DNA of 64,000 nt from SG8-40 sp963792855 (GTDB lineage Bacteria; Pseudomonadota; Gammaproteobacteria; Burkholderiales; Eutrophovitaceae), in NCBI GenBank assembly GCA_963792855.1, contig CAWBXZ010000010.1, positions 1 through 64,000 of the forward strand. The letters are read 5' to 3'. The position numbers and the translations under genes were made by a program. The notes under the pieces are model-generated. The model did no database searches, was not told the origin of the DNA, and saw only the letters and a list, made by a program, of their open reading frames with translations. Positions 18,264 to 27,225 of this stretch are shown piece by piece; positions within the stretch are counted from its first letter, which is position 1, and every line of letters begins with the position of its first letter.

Positions 18264-20066
18264 TTAGCTGCTAGCGGGCGGCTCGCCAGAGATGTCGAGA
18301 CCGGCCTTGCGCAACCCGTCGAACAACGCTCTGAAATGGGATCGCAGCGCTTCTGGATTGACCGGAGAAATAGCCGCCAGCAGGGCGTCCGGGTGGAAAT
18401 CAGGTTTAATTGCCAGTAATTGGCCGAGCGCAATCTTGGCCTCTTCACGCCTGCCGAGATGCGCAAGCACCGATGCCAGCAACGCATGAGGATAGAACGA
18501 TGCCGCGGGATGCCGGATTGCGCGGCGCGCGTCTTGTAATGCCGCTTCGTAATTGCCCAATGACAATTGCGCCCCACCTCGGGCATTGAAGAAAGCCCAT
18601 ATGAGCGGATCGCGTGGACTTAACCGGATCGCCTTGTCACATTCGGAAATAGCCTCCTCCGAATGTCCTGTCTGCAATAGCGCGAGGGCAAGCCCGAGAT
18701 GCGTGAGGGCCAGGCTGGGATTGAGATCGATGGCGGTGCGCAATTCCTCGATCGCCGCATCGTAGTCACCTCGCAACGTTTGAATCCTGCCAAGCGCAGC
18801 GTGCGCCATCGCTTCCTTGTCGTCGAGCGCGAGGGCTTTGCCCGCGAACTGCGATGCCTGCTTTAGGGTTTCACGGGGGCAATCAACGTAGGACTGAATG
18901 ATCTGGAGATACAGCGTATATGCCAGTGCTGCAACCGGTTGCGCGAAATTGGGATCCTGCTCGGCGGCCCGTTGGAACAATCGCCTCGCTTCGGCGAAGT
19001 TCTCAGCATCGAATCGCCAAAGGTGCCATAGGCCGCGTTGATAGGACTCCCATGCATCAAGGTTCTCAGGCGGTTTACGGCGGGCGGTTTCGCGCTCGAG
19101 ATAACCGACTTCCGTTTGCAGGGCCGCGACCAGAGTCTCCGTGATTTCGTCCTGAAGATCGAACAGGTCAACAAGCTCGCGATCGTAGCGTTCCGCCCAG
19201 ACGTGGTTACCGCTACTAGCATCGATTAACTGCGCGCTGATACGCACCCGGTTACCACCCTTGCGCACGCTGCCTTCCAGCAAATAGCGAACGCCCAGCT
19301 CCTTGCCCACCTGCCTCACGTCGGGTGATAGGCCTTTGTAGGCGAAGCTCGAGTTGCGCGCGGTGACGAACATCCAGCGGATATGCGACAACGCGGTGAT
19401 CAAATCCTCAGCGATACCATCGGCGATATAGTCCTGATCGGCTTCCCCGCTCAAGTTGTCGAAGGGGAGTACGGCGATCGAAGGTTTGTCCGGTAGCGTC
19501 AGTGGGTTATCGGCGCTTGGCGATGCGGTGGTCGTCGTTTCGGTAACGACGCGGTATGCCCGCACTGGTTTGGCGATGTTCTTGACTTTCTGTTCGCCAG
19601 TAAATTCAAACGCGACCGGCAGCTTGTTCTCAGCGTGATCGAACACGGTGCCTGAGACAGTGATGCCGCCAGGCTGAGCGAGACTTTCAAGCCTGGCCGC
19701 GATATTCACACCGTCACCGTAGATCGTGCCATCGTCTTTTTCGATGACGTCACCAAGATTGATCCCGACGCGGAAGTGCATGCGTCGATCCTCTGTTAAT
19801 GCGCTATTGCGGGTTGCGAGTTCCGACTGCACGTTGGCAGCGCACTGAACCGCCTCGACGACACTGCCAAAAACCGCCAATACGCTGTCGCCGGCGGTAT
19901 CGACGACTCGGCCCTTGTGGCGGTCTATGTGGTCACTGAAAACTTTGCGGTAGGCAGTGAGTGAGCGCACCGTGGCGAATTCGTCATCCCCCATCAGCCT
20001 GGAGTACCCCGCCACGTCAGCGCTCAGGATTGCAGCCAACCTGCGTTCGCCTTCGTCCATTCCCAT
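18264..20066 (-). CDS. Class III adenylate/guanylate cyclase with TolB-like and TPR domains
   Basis: Makes a cyclic nucleotide, most likely cAMP. Residues ~8-180 form the class III catalytic domain, with the metal Asp in AAILSADVAGYS, the second in VVDTAGDSVLAVF and the transition-state block IYGDGVNIAARLE. Residues ~195-330 resemble the TolB/FlgO-like domain found in this group (PSIAVLPFDNLSGEADQDY). About six TPR units follow (residues ~370-590). No membrane segment is visible, so it is probably cytoplasmic. The chosen ATG at 20066 has GAGAGGG upstream; the frame is open farther left but that part looks non-coding. The gene is flanked by ~120 bp direct repeats (copies C and D). A cyclic-nucleotide-binding protein sits in the distant hydrogenase operon. 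Confidence 0.88.
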   Translation of the reverse strand: MGMDEGERRLAAILSADVAGYSRLMGDDEFATVRSLTAYRKVFSDHIDRHKGRVVDTAGDSVLAVFGSVVEAVQCAANVQSELATRNSALTEDRRMHFRVGINLGDVIEKDDGTIYGDGVNIAARLESLAQPGGITVSGTVFDHAENKLPVAFEFTGEQKVKNIAKPVRAYRVVTETTTTASPSADNPLTLPDKPSIAVLPFDNLSGEADQDYIADGIAEDLITALSHIRWMFVTARNSSFAYKGLSPDVRQVGKELGVRYLLEGSVRKGGNRVRISAQLIDASSGNHVWAERYDRELVDLFDLQDEITETLVAALQTEVGYLERETARRKPPENLDAWESYQRGLWHLWRFDAENFAEARRLFQRAAEQDPNFAQPVAALAYTLYLQIIQSYVDCPRETLKQASQFAGKALALDDKEAMAHAALGRIQTLRGDYDAAIEELRTAIDLNPSLALTHLGLALALLQTGHSEEAISECDKAIRLSPRDPLIWAFFNARGGAQLSLGNYEAALQDARRAIRHPAASFYPHALLASVLAHLGRREEAKIALGQLLAIKPDFHPDALLAAISPVNPEALRSHFRALFDGLRKAGLDISGEPPASS

Positions 20067-20175
20067 GCGTCTGCCCTCTCTGGCTTTATGGTACGCCGCA
20101 TTCGGTACGCATTGAAAGCCGACTAGATTAACAGGGGCGGACCACTGCAAGAGATTGATGCACAAATATTCTGAC

Positions 20176-20300
20176 GCGAGATGGATGCTCCCCAGGCCCA
20201 TAGAAGCACGTTTTGATGCCCAGATCCGCCTCCTAAGCGCCTGTGGAAAATGCTGTACGCAATCGGGATTAGCTACTCGGGTGTTGATTCCTTCCTCCCC
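20176..20300. repeat. Dispersed imperfect palindrome, copy D
   Basis: The core runs from CAGGCCCATAGAAGCACG (20193) to CGCCTCCTAAGCGCCTG (ends 20243). The two ends are imperfect complements and could form a stem of about 17 pairs. The flanks (GAGATGGATGC before, GCAATCGGGATTAGCTACTC after) are also shared with copy C at 17979-18095, at a spacing of 2200 bases. C and D therefore form direct repeats around the cyclase gene. Confidence 0.7.
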
Positions 20301-20363
20301 GGTTGGACCGCGCACATCCGTGAAAGCGCGGCTGTCTAGCGCGGACTCGGGCACAATGCTCGA

Positions 20364-22565
20364 ATGACTCTGAAGCGTTTTTTTGCGAGCACACCACGCG
20401 GGCTGGCCGATCTGCTGGCGGGCGAACTGCATGCGTTGGGTGCGCTGGATGTGCGCGAGGGCAGGGGGGGTGTCAATTTCAGCGGCACTCTGGAGATCGC
20501 GTATCGGGCCTGCCTGGAATCGCGGATTGCGAGCCGGGTTTATCTGCCGCTCCTGACTCTGGAGGCTCCGACCACGGAGCAATTCTATGCGCAGCTGTCA
20601 GCGCATGACTGGTCCCGGGAAATCGCCCACGGCGCGACACTCGCTTGCGATTTCAGCGGGCAGCACCCGACCATCATCCACAGCCTGTTCGGCGCGCAGA
20701 GGATGAAAGATGCGGTCTGTGACCAGCTGCGTGAGGCGACGGGCTGGCGCCCGGACGTCAAACCGGACGAGCCCGGCGTGCGCCTGCACGCGCATGCCAA
20801 TGGGACGCGTGTCGATGTTTCGATCGATCTTTCGGGTGAGGGCCTGCACCGCCGCGGCTATCGCGAGTCAGGCGGCCCGGCGCCGCTGCGCGAAAATCTG
20901 GCGGCTGGTGTGTTGCTGCGAGCCGGCTGGCCGCAACTGGCACGCGACGGCGCCCGCTTTCTGGATCCGATGTGCGGATCCGGAACGCTGGTGATCGAAG
21001 CCGCGATGATCGCTGCGGACCTGGCGCCCAATATCCGGCGAACGTACTTCGGATTCCTTGGCTGGCGTGGCCATGAGGAACCGCTGTGGCAGTCGGTGTG
21101 CGCAGCCGCGCGCGAGCGCGGCGATGCCGGTGTCGCCGGCTGGGCCGAGCGGGTCGCGGTTGATCCGACACAGGCCCTGTGCGGCAGCGATCGCGACGGC
21201 GACGCATTGCTCTCGGCGCGTGCGAACGCCGAACGCGCCGGGGTGGCCGAGCTGACGCGTTTTACCGAGGGCGATCTGGCGGACGCCGCACCGCCGGCCG
21301 GCGCCGCGCGCGGCCTGGTGTGCGCAAACCCTCCGTACGGCGAACGCCTGGAGGATCGAGACGCGGCGCGCGACACCCATCGTTTGTTGGGCGAGGTACT
21401 GCAGCAGCGATTCATGGGCTGGCAGGCGGCGGTCATCACGGCGGCGAGCGGATTGGGACTGGAGCTGGGCCTGCGCGCGTATCGCACGCACACGCTGTGG
21501 AATGGTCCGATCGAGTGCCGCTTGTTGCGCTTCGATCTCACGCCGAAGGCGGTGCGGGACCTGAGACCGCGGCAACGCGATGAGGCCGACAACAGTCTGC
21601 GCGAATCCGCCGGATCGCGGATGTTCGGCAATCGCATTGCCAAGAATCTGAAACGCCTGCGCGCCTGGACGAAACGCGAGGGCGTGAGCTGCTATCGAAT
21701 CTACGATGCCGACATGCCGGAGTACGCGTTCGCGATCGACCGGTATGAAGCGGCGGATCAGTCGCGCCAGTGGCTGACCGTGCAGGAGTACGCGGCGCCG
21801 GACGAGATTCCGCAGGAGCAGGTCAAGCGCCGGCGCGCCGAGGCGCTGGCGGCCTTGCCGGAGGCAACCGGCGTGGCGCGCGGGGATATCCGTTTCCGCA
21901 TGCGCAAACGCATGTCCGGCTCCGAGCAGTATGAGAAGCAGGCCGAGCGCCGCGAATTCTTTACCGTGCTTGAAAACGGCCTGAAGTTCGAAGTCAATTT
22001 TGACGACTATCTGGATACCGGATTGTTTCTCGATCACCGCATCACCCGGCAGCGTCTCAGGGAGCAGTCGAGAAACAGGAAATTCCTGAATCTGTTTGCC
22101 TACACCGGCAGTGCCACGGTGTATGCCGCTGCCGGCGGCGCGCGGCACACGGTGACGGTCGACCTTTCGCGCACGTACCTCGATTGGGCACAGCGCAATC
22201 TGCGCCACAATGGCTTCACGGATGCCCGGCACGAACTGGTGCAAGCCGACGTGCGGGAATGGCTCAGGTCCGAGACTCCCGGATTCGACCTGATATTTCT
22301 CGATCCGCCGACGTTCTCGAATTCGGCGCGCATGCAGGGGGTGCTCGATATACAGCGCGATCATGTCGAACTGATCGATGCCTGCATGCGGTTGCTCGCC
22401 AAAGATGGCCTGCTGGTGTTCTCGACCAATGCCCAGAAATTCAAGCTCGATCCGGCGCTGTCGGCGCGCTATGCGATCGAGGATATCTCGCGCAAGACAC
22501 TGCCGACGGATTTCGAGCGCAATTCGAAAATACATCGTTGCTTTGAAATACGTCAGAGGAACTGA
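20364..22565 (+). CDS. rlmL: Bifunctional 23S rRNA methyltransferase RlmKL (G2069 m7G / G2445 m2G)
   Basis: Modifies two guanines of domain V of 23S rRNA during ribosome assembly. The 733-residue protein has an N-terminal THUMP region (~res 45-155), the RlmL methyltransferase (DPMCGSGTLVIEAA near 196, catalytic NPPYGER near 325) and the RlmK methyltransferase (FLNLFAYTGSATVYAA near 578, DPPTFSNS near 650). The fused form is typical of Gammaproteobacteria and length matches. Start ATG at 20364 fits the family N-terminus, although no strong ribosome site is seen. It is divergent from the cyclase gene, with repeat copy D between them. Confidence 0.95.
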   Translation: MTLKRFFASTPRGLADLLAGELHALGALDVREGRGGVNFSGTLEIAYRACLESRIASRVYLPLLTLEAPTTEQFYAQLSAHDWSREIAHGATLACDFSGQHPTIIHSLFGAQRMKDAVCDQLREATGWRPDVKPDEPGVRLHAHANGTRVDVSIDLSGEGLHRRGYRESGGPAPLRENLAAGVLLRAGWPQLARDGARFLDPMCGSGTLVIEAAMIAADLAPNIRRTYFGFLGWRGHEEPLWQSVCAAARERGDAGVAGWAERVAVDPTQALCGSDRDGDALLSARANAERAGVAELTRFTEGDLADAAPPAGAARGLVCANPPYGERLEDRDAARDTHRLLGEVLQQRFMGWQAAVITAASGLGLELGLRAYRTHTLWNGPIECRLLRFDLTPKAVRDLRPRQRDEADNSLRESAGSRMFGNRIAKNLKRLRAWTKREGVSCYRIYDADMPEYAFAIDRYEAADQSRQWLTVQEYAAPDEIPQEQVKRRRAEALAALPEATGVARGDIRFRMRKRMSGSEQYEKQAERREFFTVLENGLKFEVNFDDYLDTGLFLDHRITRQRLREQSRNRKFLNLFAYTGSATVYAAAGGARHTVTVDLSRTYLDWAQRNLRHNGFTDARHELVQADVREWLRSETPGFDLIFLDPPTFSNSARMQGVLDIQRDHVELIDACMRLLAKDGLLVFSTNAQKFKLDPALSARYAIEDISRKTLPTDFERNSKIHRCFEIRQRN

Positions 22566-22675
22566 CTGCGTGACGTCTGCTGCCGAATTGCAGGGCGCGA
22601 AGCCTTTCCGGTGCCGGGTCCAGCCGGTACCTTACCGGCCAGCGTCCAAAAGCAGTCAATGTGACGGGAGAAAGA

Positions 22676-22978
22676 ATGTCGATCTATCTGATTTTCGAGA
22701 ATGAAATCCATGACGAACAGGCCTACGCGCGTTACAAGGCAGCGGTGCGGCCGATGGTTGAGGCCGCCGGTGGCGAATACCTGACCCGGGACGGAAAAAT
22801 CGACGTGCTCGTTGGCGACTGGCGCCCGAAGCGCATTGTGATTTTCAGATGGCCGAGTCAGGAGACGCTGGATGCGTTTCTGGCATCGGACGCGTACCAG
22901 CCCTGGAAAAAACTTCGCGAGTCCGTGACGACGACAAAGACGCTCATTCGGGTCGAGGACACCGAACACGGCGCGTAG
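22676..22978 (+). CDS. DUF1330 family protein (dimeric alpha-beta barrel)
   Basis: A 100-residue protein of the DUF1330 family, a ferredoxin-like dimeric barrel of unknown activity. Typical residues are seen in YLIFENEIHDEQAYARYK, AAGGEYLTRDG, WRPKRIVIFRWPSQETLDAFLAS and DAYQPWKKLR. The ATG at 22676 has GGGAG 8 bases upstream and is preferred to an in-frame GTG at 22661. It sits between rlmKL and trmY on the same strand, with no sign of a functional link. Confidence 0.85.
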   Translation: MSIYLIFENEIHDEQAYARYKAAVRPMVEAAGGEYLTRDGKIDVLVGDWRPKRIVIFRWPSQETLDAFLASDAYQPWKKLRESVTTTKTLIRVEDTEHGA

Positions 22979-23085
22979 CGGGAGTGAACTTCCGAACGGA
23001 GCCGGACCTCGGCAAGACACCCTGGTCGCCCTTAAAATTCTGTCTGGTCGGAAAACGTGAACGTAGAACCCGCCAGGAATTGCTT

Positions 23086-23682
23086 ATGCGCGTTTTTGTA
23101 ATGAGGGCTCGAGCAGCACCCACGGACAGTCAGCAGTTGCTGGCCGCTGTCGGTCAGGCGGCTCACACGGAAATACTGGCACATACCTTAATGAACGCAA
23201 TCTTTGTGGCACAAGCGCATCGCGATGATGTGCTCGTTCACCTGGTTCTGGAAAGTACACGGGATTTTTCCCGGACGATCAGTTTTTCTTCCAATGAGCT
23301 GGGCACGCTTGGCGGCTTTGACGAACAAAAGCTGCTAGGCAAGATTGCCGGTGCACTGGATTGCTCCACCGGCATGGGCAAGGAAGAGTCGCGTGATGTA
23401 GAGCCCGGCATTGGCGTACGAACCACCAGTTTTGAAAAGCTCGTACAGGAACTGGCGGAAATGTACCCACTGTATGTGCTGGACAAGAAAGGTATCGCGA
23501 TACGTGACCAGGCATTTGAAGGCGACGCCTGTTTCCTGATGACAGATCATATTCCGATGCCGAAAAATAGCTTGAACGGTTTGAAACGATTGGGGGCAAT
23601 CAAAATCAGCCTGGGTCCAAAAATGTTATTTGCGTCCCAGTGCGTGGTGTTGATTCATAACGAACTCGATCTTCGTCAGTAG
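23086..23682 (+). CDS. trmY: TrmY-like tRNA pseudouridine N1-methyltransferase (DUF358, SPOUT fold)
   Basis: Predicted to methylate N1 of a pseudouridine in the T-arm of tRNA, position 54 in archaeal TrmY. The 198 residues follow the family: start MRVFVMRARAAP, segment ILAHTLMNAIFVAQAHRDDV, strand VHLVLES...RTISFSSNE, and the SPOUT knot signature FLMTDHIPMP...LKRLGAIKISLGPKMLFASQCVVLIHNELD. The Gly-Pro-Lys and HNE parts near the C-terminus form the AdoMet knot in relatives. AGGAA precedes the ATG at 23086. The family is mainly archaeal with homologues in some gammaproteobacteria. Substrate in bacteria is an inference. Confidence 0.87.
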   Translation: MRVFVMRARAAPTDSQQLLAAVGQAAHTEILAHTLMNAIFVAQAHRDDVLVHLVLESTRDFSRTISFSSNELGTLGGFDEQKLLGKIAGALDCSTGMGKEESRDVEPGIGVRTTSFEKLVQELAEMYPLYVLDKKGIAIRDQAFEGDACFLMTDHIPMPKNSLNGLKRLGAIKISLGPKMLFASQCVVLIHNELDLRQ

Positions 23683-23938
23683 AAAACGCGGGCAAGTCCT
23701 GCAATTCAGCACCTGCGTGCCCGGCTCAAGCCGGGGCCCTAACCGGACCAACAGGGGTCGGACTGGAGTTCCCGGGATTTTGTGGACACGCTAATGCCAA
23801 TCGAACAGTTCACAACGCGTGCCAATGGCCAATCGGAAGAGTTCTGGAACCTCCAGACCCGGGTAGTATGCTTGATGTTCCAGCATGTGCCGCTCCCGGC
23901 AGACAGCGAGTCAAGATGATTGAGAACCGGAGCACGGA

Positions 23939-25021
23939 ATGAATATTTTTCGTTGTCAGAATTGCGGCCACTCGCTTTTTTTCGAGAACGTACGCTGCGA
24001 GAGCTGCGGCTACGCGCTCGGCTTCCTGCCGGACGCGATCGACATGAGTGCACTGGAAGCCGAAAGCGGTGACGCGTGGCGGGCGTTGGGCGCAGTGCCG
24101 GGACATGATCGCTACCGGATGTGTGACAACTATGTGAACAAGAATATCTGCAACTGGATGATCCCGTTGGCGGATACGCAGCCGTATTGCCGCGCTTGCC
24201 GGCTCAACAGCATCGTCCCGGACCTGTCGGTGCCGGGAAACCGTGAGCTCTGGGCCCGGCTGGAAGCGGGTAAGCGCCGGACGGTTTATGGCCTGATGCG
24301 GCTAGGCATGCCGATCGTCGATCGCATTGCCGACCCGGAACATGGTTTGACTTTTAAATTCATGGCGGACGTGGCGCCGAGTTTTCGCGAAAGCGGGCAA
24401 GTGATGACCGGTCACGCCCACGGAGTGATTACCATCAACCTGAGGGAAGCCGACAGCGCTGTGCGCGAGAAACTTCGCCTTGATCTGGATGAGGTCTACC
24501 GGACCATACTCGGCCATTTTCGCCATGAGATCGGGCATTACTACTGGGAGCGACTGATTGACGGCACCGCCCATCACGAGCCGTTCAGGGCGCTGTTCGG
24601 CGACGAGCGTGCAGACTACGATCAGGCGCTGTCGCGGCATTACAAGGAAGGGCCGCCACCGGACTGGCTGCAGCGCTTCGTCACTCCGTACGCCAGCATG
24701 CACCCGTGGGAAGACTGGGCCGAGACCTGGGCGCATTACCTGCATATCTGCGACACGCTGGAAACCGCCAACGCATTCCAGATGCGTATCCGCGCGCCGG
24801 GCCTGCAAAACGCCCAGGCCAGCCTCGCCATTGATGGCGACGTATTTGACGCGCAATCGTTCGACGACTTGATGGCGCGCTGGTACCCACTGATATTTGC
24901 GGTCAACAGCATTAACCGCAGCATGGGCCAGCCGGATCTTTATCCGTTCGTACTCTCGCCTCTGTCCTTGGACAAGCTGCGTTTCGTCCACGAAGTTATC
25001 AGCGTCAGCCGGAGCGCTTGA
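23939..25021 (+). CDS. Putative zinc-binding metallopeptidase with N-terminal zinc ribbon (DUF2248 type)
   Basis: A 360-residue protein. Residues 6-24 form a CxxC...CxxC zinc ribbon (FRCQNCGHSLF, CESCGYALGF), and further Cys pairs follow near 60-90 (CNWMIP, YCRACR). The peptidase part carries the zincin motif HEIGHYYWERL near residue 200 and a downstream acidic WEDWAETWAHYLH helix that probably supplies the third ligand. This matches the bacterial zinc-ribbon metallopeptidase family of unknown substrate. No signal peptide is seen, so it is probably cytoplasmic. The ATG lies soon after a gene-poor stretch, with no operon partner. Confidence 0.85.
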   Translation: MNIFRCQNCGHSLFFENVRCESCGYALGFLPDAIDMSALEAESGDAWRALGAVPGHDRYRMCDNYVNKNICNWMIPLADTQPYCRACRLNSIVPDLSVPGNRELWARLEAGKRRTVYGLMRLGMPIVDRIADPEHGLTFKFMADVAPSFRESGQVMTGHAHGVITINLREADSAVREKLRLDLDEVYRTILGHFRHEIGHYYWERLIDGTAHHEPFRALFGDERADYDQALSRHYKEGPPPDWLQRFVTPYASMHPWEDWAETWAHYLHICDTLETANAFQMRIRAPGLQNAQASLAIDGDVFDAQSFDDLMARWYPLIFAVNSINRSMGQPDLYPFVLSPLSLDKLRFVHEVISVSRSA

Positions 25022-25038
25022 CGATGAACGAACAGAAC

Positions 25039-25094
25039 CCGGGGTCAGGTCTTGCAATATAGCAATCAATGCGGTCAGAACCCTTTGAATTATC
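25039..25094. repeat. Composite of TTGCAAT-type and REP-like repeats
   Basis: GGGGTCAGGTCTTGCAATAT at 25041-25060 is followed by AGCAATC and then GCGGTCAGAACCCTTTGAAT. The same order recurs at 29089-29142 with a few changes. Both composites lie just after the stop of a gene and before the next accessory gene. Confidence 0.6.
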
Positions 25095-25168
25095 CTCAAC
25101 CTGATCCGCGTCAATGAGCGCTACCGTCCGTTGGGCGGGTGGAAATTTCGCGTACGGAGGGTAACGAC

Positions 25169-25675
25169 ATGAGTCGATGGAGGAGAATTACCATTGTCCT
25201 GGCGATCGCATGCTTGTCTGTGGAATTGTGTCGAGCGGATGATCTGGCGAGCTCACTCCTCGGCACATGGCGTCTTGTGTCCTACAAAGCCGAATACTCA
25301 GATGGTTCTGTTGAAGACTTGTACGGCTCGTCACCGTTGGGAATTATCTCGTATGATGTGACAGGGCACATGTTCGTTCATGTGATGAAAACGGACCTTC
25401 CCAAATGCGGCACGATCGACAGGCGCAAATGTCCAGAGAAGCAGGCACGTCTGGCCTTCGACAATTCTTTCGCATATTGGGGGCGCTATGAGGTGAAGCC
25501 GTCAGAAAAGATGGTCTTGCATTATGTTCAGGGCGCCTCCTGGCCGGACTTTGTCGGGATATCGCAAACGCGATTTATCGAAATCTCCGGTAACCGCCTC
25601 ACGATAACGACGCCGCCGCGGAAGATTGGCGGGGTGGACAATGTCGGAGTCCTGGTTTGGGAACGCATCGAATGA
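25169..25675 (+). CDS. Secreted lipocalin-like domain protein
   Basis: A 168-residue protein with a signal peptide (ITIVLAIACLSVELCRA, cleavage near residue 23) and a lipocalin-like barrel: LLGTWRLVSYKAEYSDGSVE at the first strand and PLGIISYDVTGHMFVHVM, the usual pattern of the Lipocalin_5 family, ending in GVLVWERIE. Such proteins bind small hydrophobic ligands; the ligand here is unknown. GGAGGG lies 7 bases upstream of the ATG. REP-like repeats lie on both sides (25039-25094 and 25682-25704). A second, shorter family member is at 36265. Confidence 0.78.
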   Translation: MSRWRRITIVLAIACLSVELCRADDLASSLLGTWRLVSYKAEYSDGSVEDLYGSSPLGIISYDVTGHMFVHVMKTDLPKCGTIDRRKCPEKQARLAFDNSFAYWGRYEVKPSEKMVLHYVQGASWPDFVGISQTRFIEISGNRLTITTPPRKIGGVDNVGVLVWERIE

Positions 25676-25681
25676 AAGCCG

Positions 25682-25704
25682 TTAAGGGGTCATAGCCCTT
25701 TACT
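25682..25704. repeat. REP-like palindrome between lipocalin and SDR genes
   Basis: TTAAGGGGTCATAGCCCTTTA has arms TTAAGGG and CCCTTTA around GTCATAG. It starts 6 bases after the lipocalin stop, and is a close match to the copy before the RAYT gene. Confidence 0.7.
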
Positions 25705-25744
25705 CCCAGGGGCGCCACATTCGAACACACAGGAGCAGAAGAAG

Positions 25745-26503
25745 ATGGATCTTGAACTCAAAGGTAAAAAAGCAATCGTGACCGGCGGCACGCGAGGCAT
25801 AGGCGGGGCGATTGCCGACCGGCTGGCGCGCGAAGGGGCGGATGTGGCGATCTGTTCGCGCACGCCCGCGGCCGTGGAGGCGATGACGGCGGCGCTCAAG
25901 AAGCATGGCGGCAAGGTTTACGGGGAGGCGGTGGATGCCTCGGATGGCGCAGCCTTGCGGAAATTCGCAGCGAACGCGATCGGTGCGCTGGGTGGCGTGG
26001 ATATCGTGGTGCACAACGTCAGCGGCTGGGGCGGGCTGGACGAGGCCGCCTGGCGCCAGACCTTCGAGGTGGATGTGCTGGGTGCCGTGCGATTGATGGA
26101 AGCCACCATTGACGGTCTGAAAGCTTCAGGTAATGGCAGCGTGATCTTTATTGCCAGCACGGCGGCCGTCGATGCGTTCCGCGGACCGCGCTCCTACAAC
26201 GCCCTGAAGGCGGCGCTCATTGCCCACGCGAACAGCCTGTCACAGGAACACGCGAAGAATGGTGTTCGTTTCAATTGCGTATCGCCCGGCCCGATCTTTC
26301 ACAAGGACGGCCCGTGGGACAACGTCAAGAAAAACGACCCCGCCACCTACGAGAGTGTCCGCGCGCGCGTGCCCATGGGCCGCATGGGCAAACCCGAAGA
26401 GGTGGCGAACGCGGTGGCGTTCCTCGCCAGCCCGGCGGCCGCGTTCATCACCGGCACCAACATCATCGTCGATGGGGGCTTCACGAGCCGCGTGCAGTTC
26501 TAG
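25745..26503 (+). CDS. Short-chain dehydrogenase/reductase (SDR)
   Basis: A 252-residue NAD(P)-dependent oxidoreductase of the classical SDR type. The cofactor-binding TGGTRGIG lies at residues ~12-19, a variant NVSGWGG replaces the common NNAG near 88, the catalytic Ser lies in IFIASTAAV (~138), and YNALK (~151) holds the Tyr-Lys pair. The C-terminal FITGTNIIVDGGF is standard. Substrate cannot be told. GGAGCAGAAGAAG precedes the ATG. A flavodoxin-like gene follows 215 bases later. A short decayed copy of this start region is seen at 9268-9302. Confidence 0.9.
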   Translation: MDLELKGKKAIVTGGTRGIGGAIADRLAREGADVAICSRTPAAVEAMTAALKKHGGKVYGEAVDASDGAALRKFAANAIGALGGVDIVVHNVSGWGGLDEAAWRQTFEVDVLGAVRLMEATIDGLKASGNGSVIFIASTAAVDAFRGPRSYNALKAALIAHANSLSQEHAKNGVRFNCVSPGPIFHKDGPWDNVKKNDPATYESVRARVPMGRMGKPEEVANAVAFLASPAAAFITGTNIIVDGGFTSRVQF

Positions 26504-26718
26504 GCGGCGCGTGAGGGGAACAGGACGCAAGGCGCGCTATCCGCATTTCGTGTGCGAACTGAATTGGCTGATCGGGAAAGTCCGGGCTGCCTCTATCGAT
26601 TCCGTGAGTAATCGGACTCGGACTGTCGCCTTGAGCCCGTCAGCATCGGTCCTCCCTGGCTTGTTGAAATACAAGTCAACACGTGATCCCGAACTTTCAT
26701 GAAAAGGCGGAATCAGAA

Positions 26719-27225
26719 ATGACGAAAACGCTGGTTGTTTATTACTCCCTGACCAACCACACCCATAAGGTGGCGGAACTCATTGCGCAAGGTGTTGATG
26801 CGAGCATCGAGAGGATTCTCGATGCACAAAGCAGAGAGGGTGCTCTCGGATATTTTCGGTCTGGTCAACAGGCGATGTTGCAACGCTCGGCCCCGATACA
26901 AGCGGTCAAGGAAGACCCCGCTCACTATGATCTGACAATCCTTGGCTCGCCTGTCTGGTCATGGAGCCTTTCTCCTCCGTTGCGCAGCTATGTGATCGCG
27001 CAAAAACATAAATTGAAGCAGGTCGCCTTTTTTTGTACCGAAGGTGGCTCTGGCGGTGCGCGTTTGTTCCGCCAGTTGCAAACGCTCTGTGGCAAGCCGC
27101 CGGTGGCCACTCTGGAGATCACGGAAGGCGAATTGAAATCCGGTAATTACGTCGGAAAAGTCCAGGAGTTTATCCGGCAAGTTTCAGGCGTTACTGCGAG
27201 CGCAGTCCCGGACTCCGAACAGTAG
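26719..27225 (+). CDS. Flavodoxin family protein
   Basis: A 168-residue FMN-binding protein of the flavodoxin/NAD(P)H-oxidoreductase fold. The phosphate-binding loop YYSLTNHTHKVAELI lies at residues ~8-22 and the isoalloxazine contact region ILGSPVWSWSLSPPLRSYV near 75, followed by VAFFCTEGGSGG. Flavodoxins carry single electrons to reductive enzymes. The ATG at 26719, preceded by AAGGCGGAA, is preferred to a GTG at 26683. A REP-like repeat follows directly, then a flavin monooxygenase gene; a shared redox role is possible but not shown. Confidence 0.85.
   Translation: MTKTLVVYYSLTNHTHKVAELIAQGVDASIERILDAQSREGALGYFRSGQQAMLQRSAPIQAVKEDPAHYDLTILGSPVWSWSLSPPLRSYVIAQKHKLKQVAFFCTEGGSGGARLFRQLQTLCGKPPVATLEITEGELKSGNYVGKVQEFIRQVSGVTASAVPDSEQ

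Noticed and set aside
20176..20300. Palindromic repeats as integron attC sites
   Set aside because: No GTTRRRY/RYYYAAC ends and no integron integrase are seen, although the stem-loop and the single-gene spacing are suggestive.
20067..20582. Upstream extension of the cyclase frame, giving 172 further residues
   Set aside because: The extension overlaps the start of rlmKL and the repeat copy D and is not protein-like; the ATG at 20066 has a ribosome site.
20868..22535. Long open frame (555 codons) on the minus strand opposite rlmKL
   Set aside because: It lies wholly within a well-conserved gene, has no family resemblance and low-complexity Arg/Gln-rich composition; it is a by-product of high G+C codon usage.
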